A stretch of 64,000 nucleotides of DNA from Xanthoparmelia taractica (Eukaryota; Ascomycota; Lecanoromycetes; Lecanorales; Parmeliaceae): assembly GCA_033085395.1 (NCBI GenBank), contig MU853182.1:62001-126000 (forward strand), in the 5' to 3' direction. Shown here piece by piece: positions 56,878 through 64,000 of this stretch. The position numbers were made by a program, and so were the translations under genes. Position 1 is the first letter of the stretch, and each line of letters opens with the position of its first letter. The notes under the pieces were generated by a model that was not told the origin of the DNA, searched no databases, and worked only from the letters and a program-made list of their open reading frames with translations.

Positions 56878-58143
56878 TTAAACCACCTCCTCAGGTCTCT
56901 CAGTATCCGCGACGACAGGAACGTTGAGTCCACGATCTGGACTTTGCAATACCAATTGTTCATGCCGCCTTGCTTTGAAGAAATCGCTGACTGCCCGGAT
57001 GAGTATGAACCACCCCACAATCATCAATGCGTATGCTAGCCAGTCGCTATTTGCGACACTGGTTGCACCACTCGCTGCCGCTTGCTGCGAAGAATCTGCA
57101 ATAGCTGCAGCGGCCGCAGCAGCTGCGCTGTCAGAGACGGCATTGGGGTCGAAGTCGTGACTATTTGGATCCTGCGGTGCTGTGAAGGCCGGATCTTGAC
57201 CCGTTGTAGGAGGAGGCACTGTAGATCTGCCACCGCGCATGTAAAATCCGTATTGAACAAGGGTAATGCCTAAACCGGCCTTGGAACCGTTCTTTGCAGC
57301 GTGGGTGGTATGGAGGAGGTAGGTGAGTAGGAAACCGACGAGGTTGAAAGACATGCTGATCATGGCATTCCATACGAAGCTGAAAAGGGAGCCGACCGGA
57401 AGGCCGTCGACGTATACTTCGTCGCTCGATGTAAGGTGGCCAGGTGCTAGAATGGTGGTTTCCCAGTAAGGGGGTGTGGCGTCCGCAGCGGCGGCCTCGT
57501 AGGACTGGAACAGTGTTAGCACAAATCCATCGAAGACGTATCGCAATGAAAGTGCTTACCGGTGGTTGTTCCTCCAGCTTCTCACCTCGTTCTGGCTTTG
57601 CATCAAGATTTGCAAATACGCCGTCATTGGAGTGGGAGTAGGTGGAGAAGGGTGAAGCGCCTGTGTAGGGTCTGGCTGGTACATTGGATGAGACTGGAGG
57701 TGCCACGACTGGAAGTCTTGTGACAGCTCCTGGCAAGTTCGGACCATTACCATCGTTTACAGTTCGCTGCTCCGAATCGGATTGATGGGTATTAGCCCGC
57801 ATCAGGCGCTGACGGTCGTCTCCTTCATTATGGCCATCGTCATCTGAATCTGATCCGTCATCGAAAGTATCCGCCAGTGTTCTCTCGGCTTCTGTTGTTA
57901 TAGGGTCTTCGGAAAGTAGGTGTCGGGATGATGGAGATGACGCGCGCGAGCGAAATGAAGGCGGCGGAGAAGAAGGAATGGTCTCTGTGGTTGAATGTCT
58001 CTGAGGAGTATCTTGACAACCTTCCTCGTCGTTTGCGGACACCTGTGGGTGATGAACGTCAGCATCTCTGGCAAGGCGGGAAGTGGTAACACAGGGGTAT
58101 GCTGTCGCAAGAAACTCACCCTTTCGTATTTCTGTGAGCCCAT
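56878..58143 (-). CDS. NEDD4-family-interacting membrane protein (Bsd2/NDFIP type)
   Basis: Three exons: 58143-58120 (24 nt), 58042-57560 and 57504-56878; 377 residues. Residues 1-165 are Ser/Thr/Asp-rich and polar. The PPxY motif, PPSYEA, is created exactly at the second splice junction and would bind the WW domains of an Rsp5/NEDD4 ubiquitin ligase. The membrane part has SLFSFVWNAMISMSFNLVGF followed by LLTYLL, then GLGITLVQYGFYM, then a Pro/Ala-rich lumenal or cytosolic loop including a poly-Ala run, and DWLAYALMIVGWFILIRAV. This is the NDFIP/Bsd2 layout. Bsd2 is a Golgi/endosomal adaptor that sends metal transporters and misfolded membrane proteins to vacuolar degradation. The exact cargo here is unknown. 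Confidence 0.88.
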
Positions 58144-58760
58144 TGTGAGGCTCACTCCAACCTTTTCTATACCAGCCAGGAGAAAAGTGAGGATGGAGAT
58201 GTTATGTATAGGGTGTTGTAAATGGCTCAGATCGATCCAGTCGTGCTAAGGGGAAATGCTTTTTCCAGGAGGTTCGTTGTTTAGCGGGCGGAGTCGAAAT
58301 GTCATCCGCCGACGCCACCAGATGCAAGGCTTGGCAAGATATAATGGTCGCCAAAACTAATAATACGAAAGATTAGATAGCGAATTTAATGCAAGTAATA
58401 TAATTATATTAATACTATTCATATTAGTAGACGTTCGCTCTTATACGATAAATCTTTCGTCGATGAAGAAATAAAGGATTCGAATTAAGAATTGCCAGAG
58501 AATAGCAACTCTAAACCTATCGCTAATAGCGCTATCAGAAAATAGACAAAAACAAGCCATACCAGCACCGTGTATATAAGTCTGTGTATCAAAGTCGCTG
58601 CATAAAGTCTCCTATTCCCTCAGAGTCGTGATTGTTGACTTGTCAGTGTCTCTACGTGTTTGAGAGTAGAATTCACCGTCTCGCCACTTCCAGTCCTTCC
58701 CCTCTACTGTTCGAGTAGATGTGCGTCGTACCCGAACGGAAATTCTTCGTATCTCCAGCG
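58144..58760. other. Intergenic with AT-rich imperfect inverted repeat
   Basis: Between the start of the Bsd2-like gene and the stop of the GT2 gene. 58340-58560 is much richer in A/T and TA steps than its surroundings. Within it ACGAAAGATT (58365-58374) and AGCGAA (58379-58384) pair with TTCGCT (58434-58439) and AATCTTTCGT (58451-58460). The centre includes the palindrome TAATTATA. It may be a small hairpin element or RIP-mutated relic. Confidence 0.45.
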
Positions 58761-60857
58761 CTATGCAAACCGCAAAGTGTAGACAAATAGCAGGAAAACG
58801 TAGACCATAATCAAAGAATAGCACAGATGTTGGCTACCCAAGGTCTTTTCCTCTCCAGCCTCGCTCACGTGCTGTGGATACGAGGCTCGACGAACCGGGT
58901 CCTTTTTCAGCTGTTGTGCTCGATTCGGGATTGTGGGTGGTCGGAAAGCGCAGCGTATTGGGACGGTAAATGCATTCAAGCAGACAAGCCAGAGGAGGGG
59001 TGGCCAGCCGATCCGAACTAGGAAGTCGAGCGCCAGTGTGTTGAGGGTCGAGTGTGGTCGGTGTAAAATCAGACTGCAGCTTCGAACCAGACCAGCGCCG
59101 CAGAGCATGATGTAGGCGGCGTGGAAGCCGACTTTCTCTGTCCGAAGTGTCCTCAGGACCCTACGCAGTCCTCCAGTGTTGTGACCGGCCATCTCCTTTT
59201 GCTTCGAATCGCTGACGGAGCCCGACGCCGTAAACTCAAACGTCTTGCTTTGCAGCCATTTGGGCAAGAAGGCTTGTACGAGAGCTGCTGCGTGGTCTAA
59301 AGATACATAAGCAAAACCATTGACGGTGAGCTCGATAATGCTGCTTACAGGGGGCAATCCAACAATTGATGTGGCCTTCAGATATAGCAATGCGATATCC
59401 GGTAAGCAATGCTACGACGCAATCATCGAGCCACTCAGTGATGACGCATACACAGACCAGTTGGATAAGTGTGTGGAAATCCGCTTCGCTCTTGTAGGCA
59501 ATCAACGGTAATCCGGAGGAAATGGAAATGAGCAAAGTGACCATCCCGATTGTGGTGATGAGATTGCATAGCGACAGAAGGACGTAGATCAGTCCAACCG
59601 CGCGTTGACGCAGATTCATTTTCTGGGCATACTCTCCATACAAATAGAAACGCATCGCAACTGCGGTCTGTAGGCGACCCACGTGCTGGGAACTGTCAGC
59701 TGCAATGCTTACGAGCCCAAGATGGATCAAAGACTCACCCATCTTGACTGCTGCTTCACGTGGGCTTTGTACGATTCGGGCACTCGACCGCACTGTAACG
59801 TTTCGTCGACATATATTGCGTCCCAGCCTCTGCCGAGGAGGATGTTACTGCAACACATATCCTCGCCTACGGACTCCGTAGGGAACCCTCCAATGTCTTC
59901 CAACGCAGCACGCCGTAGGATATATCCCGAGCCACCACACCACGTACTGCCTATCGTCTCCTTCAGAGGTTCTGTGACCTTGAAGTTGACGTCAAGGCCC
60001 TGCATCAGCGGGTCGTCTGATGGTACGTCGTAGAAGCGCTTCATATAGTCAGTATCCGCGATGAAGGGGTGATTGAACATAACGTGGAGAGCGGGGACCG
60101 ACCTGAGGCGGCTGTGCAAGAGCGATCTTCTCGTTTGTCAACATATGTGGCAGTAGCGCGCGAAGCCACTGCGGATCTGGTATCATGTCGGCATCGAGCG
60201 CTGCGATGTATTCTGCCGGACCTCCCGGCAACGATGTGACATATTCAAGACCATAGTTGAGGTTGCCTGCTTTGAAGTGATGATCCTTGCCTTTGACTCT
60301 ACTGGTGTAGAAGCAATTTGGCCTCGTTTCGGTTAGCGCGTGCATAGACTTGGAAAGATCTTCCGAGGGTGCATCATCGAGGATGATTACGCGTAATCGA
60401 TGAGCTGGATAGTCGAGGGCGCACGCGGCTTCGGCAGTGTTCATGACGGTGTCGTGGTCTTCACCGGCGCATGTGATGAAGAGGTCCACACGTGGTGGGT
60501 CATCTTTATCCAAGAGCCTGAGACGTCGAGCTTTGTTCCGTCCATGCATGGCGAGGCATCGCAAGAGATGATTGAAGAATCCAGGGGCTTATACGACCTT
60601 TGGTCAACCAGATTCTTACTGGGGGGACCACTACATGTGCAATACTCACCGAATAGACCAATTTCAGTAACGAAGTAAAGGACAGAATTGAACATCACGG
60701 GGAAATTAGCGCCATCATTGTAAGTGGAAACCATGGATCTGACACGGAATGCAAGATATAGCAACATTGTCGACACCGAAAGCAACGATGAGAAGGGTAA
60801 GACATGGAGAACACGATACTTGATGCTAGCCAGTTCGACAATATCCGGTTCATACAT
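58761..60857 (-). CDS. Glycosyltransferase family 2, cellulose-synthase-like membrane enzyme
   Basis: Five exons: 60857-60650, 60587-60103, 60038-59739, 59685-59349 and 59296-58761; 621 residues. Two N-terminal membrane segments (LHVLPFSSLLSVSTMLLYLA, FNSVLYFVTEIGLF) precede the catalytic domain. It contains VDLFITCAGEDHDTV, VIILDDAPSE, the DxD site in YIAALDADMIPD, the acid/base region VGEDMCCSNILLGRGW and the product-binding QQSRW. Six or so membrane spans follow, with the gating-loop-like segment between ISEGHINCWIAP and YHAAALVQAFLP. This is the architecture of processive BcsA-type synthases. The product (a beta-glucan or related wall or exopolysaccharide) cannot be read from sequence. 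Intron positions are phase-consistent; the second intron has a weak donor (gtcggt). Confidence 0.9.
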
Positions 60858-61953
60858 CGTTGCTCAATAATGTTGTATCAAATCTTGAAAGCAGAGTAGG
60901 ATGGTGAGAGAGATTCAAGCCCTTGAAGCCCTTTTCAAGGGCAGACACGTCTCCTATCTACGTCAGTCATAAATTACGTCAGGGGTAATCAGGAGGATAA
61001 CGCAATGGTATTACACGAATGCTTTCATTTCTGTAGGTATTACGTAGAATGCCCACAACTCCTAGTGATCACTACTGTATGACCAAAGCTTAATCTCTTC
61101 CCTTGAGTGCCCTTGAGTGCCCACTGATAGATCCTCTCCGCCTCAGCCATCATGCCCTGATCAGCTAGAGATTGTCCAAGTTGTTTGACGGTGTCGAGTG
61201 TGGATGTATGGTCTGGGCTCCACGCTTTCCCATCTCACTCCAGTGTGTCGCGGCCGACAATGGTAGGGGAAATGGGAGGAATCATTTACTTTTGCACAGG
61301 GCATATGTTTTTTTCTATCCCGGGATAAAGTCTCTGCACATGTATCCGCTTTAGCCCGGGTGAGTCGCATATGCATAGAAGTAGGATATGTCTGCTCCCG
61401 GAACAATGCCCGCAGCCCGTCTGAGCAGAGGAAGAAAGTGGGAGATAGCTCCGCACCAAGCTTTTCGCCATCCAATCATTCCAATGCGGGTAGAGATTCA
61501 ACGCTCTTCTCTCTACCGAAGCCACTACCGCTGCCCTTAACGAGCAAGGGCTAAAGTACACTCTGTATCAACTACCCCACTTGTGCCACCCTGCGGCTTG
61601 GTCGTCCAATCTGTAGGGAGCTCACTGCGAGTTTTATGCCACCTCAAATGTACAAGTACGATGCCTCATCATAACGCATAGACTGACGAGGCTAGCAGTG
61701 ACTCACCACAGAAACTCGCCGATCGCAGGGCTTCCGAGTCATGCCGGTCCACATGACATCTGCATACTTCTTCTACGTACTATAAAATGAAGTTGGAAAC
61801 AATATTGGCTCCTGGAATGAGTGACATTAGGGCGGCGCCCACCCGAACCCCAATCGGGCGTCTAGAGGCCGGGAGGAGATTTCTTAGCAAGAAACATACA
61901 CTGCGACTACGACTTCATCCCCGCGAAAACTCACCCCACCGTCCTCCCCAACA
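60858..61953. other. Intergenic with a decayed TPR fragment
   Basis: 1.1 kb. Apart from the TPR relic at 61231-61076 it holds a perfect 8-bp hairpin (GCCCTTGA 60919-60926, TCAAGGGC 60935-60942) and a tandem CCCTTGAGTG at about 61103-61121. A further minus-strand frame at 61286-61561 (PHWNDWMAKSLVRSYLPLSS) could be part of the same decayed gene but is weak. Confidence 0.4.
61076..61231 (-). pseudogene. Relic of a kinesin-light-chain-type TPR repeat (decayed NLR-like gene)
   Basis: Reading from 61231 on the minus strand gives 52 open codons. They begin GKAWSPDHTSTLDTVKQLG and continue QSLADQGMMAEAERIYQWAL. This is one clear TPR unit of the kind found in tandem in fungal NB-ARC/TPR and patatin/TPR NLRs (compare the consensus GPDH-STL-T-NNL). 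Immediately upstream in the same frame is TLE, then a TGA stop where the repeat normally has Gly or Arg, so the copy is broken. The repeat is not of the same subfamily as that of the NLR at 922-2970. No start codon, NB-ARC domain or splice pattern was found around it. Confidence 0.6.
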
Positions 61954-62547
61954 ATGGCCAAATCTGTAAGATACGAAACCTCCCTCCCCTTTATCATGAG
62001 TCCTCCCCGCCCCCTGACTACCCTAATAACCCAATACCCCACAAACAGATCATAAACAAGCACTACCAACGCATCCTCACCCAATGGCCCCCCGACCTCC
62101 TCCGCCCCGAAATCTCCTTCCAAAAAGCCCTCCACCGCCGCATAGAAGCTCGTCTCAAACCCCCACCCACTACATCCCCGGAAGAAAACGTCGTATCCAA
62201 TCAAGCGCAAGCGATGGTGCCGACCAAGGTAGCGTTTGATGAGAAGGGCGAGCTGGAACAGGTCAACGTGCTCTATTCGTTTCTCGAGAACAGGTATATG
62301 AAGCAGGTACGTAAGATCAGTCCTGCGTATCCTCTTTTAGAGAGAAAGATCTGTTTGTAGCAATAGGCTGATATGAGGCGTGGTGCTTTTGGTGCGAAAA
62401 CAGTACCCCTTATCCGAAAAGATGATGAAACCGGCCTCGAATCCCAAATACTACGATGAGCTATTGAAGGAGATCACCGAGGCGCCGAAGCGGTCTTGGT
62501 TTCAGAGCGTGCTGAATAGGTGGAAGGGGTTTCTGCGGTTTTCGTAG
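61954..62547 (+). CDS. Cbp6/UQCC2-like mitochondrial complex III assembly factor
   Basis: Three exons: 61954-61965 (12 coding nt), 62049-62306 and 62404-62547; 137 residues, the usual size of UQCC2. It opens MAKSIINKHYQRILTQWPPD, the short helical start typical of the family, with LLRPEISFQKALHRRIEARL. The second half has VLYSFLENRYMKQYPLSEKM and ends WFQSVLNRWKGFLRF. In yeast Cbp6 forms a complex with Cbp3 at the mitoribosome tunnel exit and stabilises new cytochrome b. Identification rests on length, helical pattern and the HYxRILxQWPxD and RYxKQYPLS blocks read by eye, so it is moderately certain. The first coding exon is only four codons; the join to ATC keeps frame. Confidence 0.65.
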
Positions 62548-63393
62548 GATACTGGGTTCCTACGGTTTTCGTGAGATGGATACTGGAGGTTATACGTACG
62601 TACGGACGTGTATGTATGTATGTATGTATGTATAGCATGCATGCATGCACCCATACTAAGGAGCATGGTGGCGTTTTGGGCAGCGAATTTGCATACCTAC
62701 CTTGGCGACGGCGGTGGCTATCTATTTTGTAAAAATCTACGGGCTGCTAGGTTTGGCCGGAATATATGAAATCGGTTGGTTGCAACCGTCTTGAGGTAAC
62801 TAATGGTCTTTTTTATTCGTGTATGTTGCAACACGCAGTCACAGTCGCATACAGAGCTTCGCTTCCCATACTGTGTCTCCTCCCTCAGCACGGACACTTG
62901 GCTTCTCAACTGTGCTCAGCACTATCTTTCGCCCATGCATGAACGCCGTTATGTGCCATTCTCTCTCTCTCTCTCTGTCTGCCAAACACCACGCCTACTC
63001 TCCTCATCATAACCTACAAACTACACCCCACCCACACAAAGAAAAAAAGAAAGAACGTGATCTTCCGTCTCCGTCTCCGTCTCCATCTCCACCTCCAACA
63101 TCCAACACGCGAACAGAAACGATCCCAAAAATCTCAACCAGCGAGACATGAGCGCCCCCCCTCCCCCCCCCCCAAAAAAAGAAAAGAAAAAAGAAAGAAA
63201 GAAAGAAAGAAACGAAATCAGTCCGAAGCCTCCTCTAGACCCCGACTCTTGGAAAAGGAACCAGACCAGCAAGTCTCAAACCAGGAGAACGCTCAAAGTT
63301 CAAAGTTCAAAAGATGAGGGGGGGGGGGGGGGTTGCACAGCCAGGACGGACGTCCCTCGAACCTCGGGGCCTTCAAAAAAAGCGCCCAATCCA
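62548..63393. repeat. Intergenic with simple repeats
   Basis: 0.85 kb. Contains GTAT/ATGC tetranucleotide repeats at about 62609-62650, (CT)n near 62962-62978, CCGTCT repeats at about 63066-63085, an A-rich tract with (AAAG)n at about 63174-63212 and a G14 run near 63319-63332. Frames over these are low-complexity and not genes. Confidence 0.5.
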
Positions 63394-63660
63394 CTACATG
63401 CACTCCGAATCATCCAGCTGCCTATAGTAAATCCTCGGATTATCCCATCCCGCCGGCGCCTGATTGATATCAAAGTGTCCCTGGACCTGCCCGTTGACAT
63501 TGATCATCGTGCAATCGGGGCAATGGTTCGTGATCAAGATTTTAATTTGCGAGGGCCCATCCTGCTCTACCGGTCCGCTGGGAACGCTGTATCCGGAAAG
63601 AAAAGAAAGCCGTCAGTCAGCGTTGCAAAAAGAAAAAAAAGGGGGGGGGGCACGGAATAA

Positions 63661-63691
<31 letters not shown>

Positions 63692-64000
63692 TGTATGTAT
63701 GTATGTATGGGCGTGATATACTTACGCGCAACCGGGGCCGTTGGGGTCGCAATACGGCGTGCCCGATGAGATGATGCTGTAGCACGTCCCGCAGACGGTA
63801 CAATCGTTGGGCCCAAGTCCCACCATGGCCGCTGCATAGACGCCGGCGGGCAACTGATCGGGTCCGGCGGTGCTGGGGAAGAGAGGTGTTGGGGCTCTGC
63901 AGACGTTGCCGCCGATGGTGCAGGCGCTTTGTTGGCCGGACGGTTCCCAATCTTGCTGTTGATGGTGAGCTCGGTTTAGGAAACGAGGTTTGGGCTAAGC
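63394..64000 (-). CDS. Probable secreted Cys-rich DPBB (expansin/barwin-like) protein, 5' part outside the window
   Basis: Two exon parts are visible: about 63994-63726 and 63586-63394. The stop TAG is at 63396-63394. An in-frame TAG at 63997-63995 directly after a GCT suggests an acceptor (gcttag) there, with the start exon(s) beyond the window. The readable chain has CTIGGNVCRAPTPLFP, a block DCTVCGTCYSIISSGTPYCD and, after the intron, SQIKILITNHCPDCTMINVN and GQVQGHFDIN. The patterned Cys pairs, the VxDxCPDC-like block and the HFDI motif resemble double-psi-beta-barrel proteins such as expansin-like, cerato-platanin-related or barwin-like secreted proteins of fungi. A signal peptide cannot be checked. 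The intron is 139 nt and carries an ATGT microsatellite. Confidence 0.6.
63663..63709. repeat. ATGT tetranucleotide microsatellite inside an intron
   Basis: About twelve ATGT units. It lies within the 139-nt intron (63587-63725) of the DPBB-like gene, near the donor. A G-rich run (G9) is at about 63641-63649 in the same intron. Confidence 0.8.

Noticed and set aside
60919..60942. 8-bp perfect hairpin as a terminator
   Set aside because: Intrinsic hairpin terminators are not used by fungal RNA polymerase II, and it lies upstream of the GT2 start codon.
63148..63660. 170-codon plus-strand frame
   Set aside because: Begins in a poly-C/poly-A low-complexity run and then runs antisense to the DPBB-like gene.

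Overview
The window is nuclear DNA of a filamentous ascomycete (Pezizomycotina). Nearly every gene has short introns (about 46-140 nt) with GTRNGT-like donors and CTRAY-type branch sites. The gene set is fungal: Bck1 MAPKKK, Sro7, QDE-2-type Argonaute, NDH-2, Zn2Cys6 factors and a HET-S homologue. Class and genus cannot be fixed from this sequence. No rRNA, tRNA, CRISPR array or intact transposon was seen.

Layout. The left end (0-5.3 kb) is accessory. It holds a lone Zn2Cys6 DNA-binding domain (128-540), an NB-ARC/TPR NLR on the minus strand (2970-922) and, divergently transcribed 400 bp away, a 280-residue HET-S-like protein (3371-4213). The HET-S-like protein has a HeLo domain and two HET-s-type amyloid repeats; the NLR carries one matching repeat at its N terminus. 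This is the layout of the known NWD2/HET-S amyloid-signalling cell-death pair and is the most notable system here. The NLR type differs (TPR repeats instead of WD40) and both N and C ends are compact.

From 6 to 14.3 kb comes housekeeping: GRC3 polynucleotide kinase, a YMC1-type mitochondrial carrier, mitochondrial ribosomal protein uS2m and COG3. A gene-poor stretch follows (14.3-19 kb) with a transcription-factor remnant that lacks its DNA-binding domain. Then come CaMK I, an AMMECR1-domain protein, a 2.2 kb low-complexity spacer, a DEDH Argonaute, RNA14, ASF1, a small unknown protein, Sro7/Lgl, pyruvate decarboxylase, Tan1, a degenerate APH-fold kinase, the 1867-residue Bck1-type MAPKKK, a small low-complexity protein, NDH-2, a Bsd2/NDFIP-type PPxY membrane protein and a GT2 cellulose-synthase-like enzyme. 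The right end is accessory again: a decayed TPR fragment of the kind found in NLRs (61231-61076), a Cbp6/UQCC2-like complex III assembly factor, and the 3' part of a probable secreted DPBB-fold protein cut by the window edge.

Functional links. GRC3 (rRNA ITS2 processing), Tan1 (tRNA acetylation) and RNA14 (mRNA 3'-end cleavage) are RNA-maturation genes. YMC1, uS2m, NDH-2 and the Cbp6-like protein are mitochondrial. COG3, Sro7 and Bsd2 act in vesicle traffic. Divergent pairs share short promoters: NLR/HET-S, GRC3/YMC1, uS2m/COG3, RNA14/ASF1 and Sro7/PDC. Exon coordinates are from reading splice sites by eye, with reading frame and family similarity as the check. They are not confirmed by transcripts.
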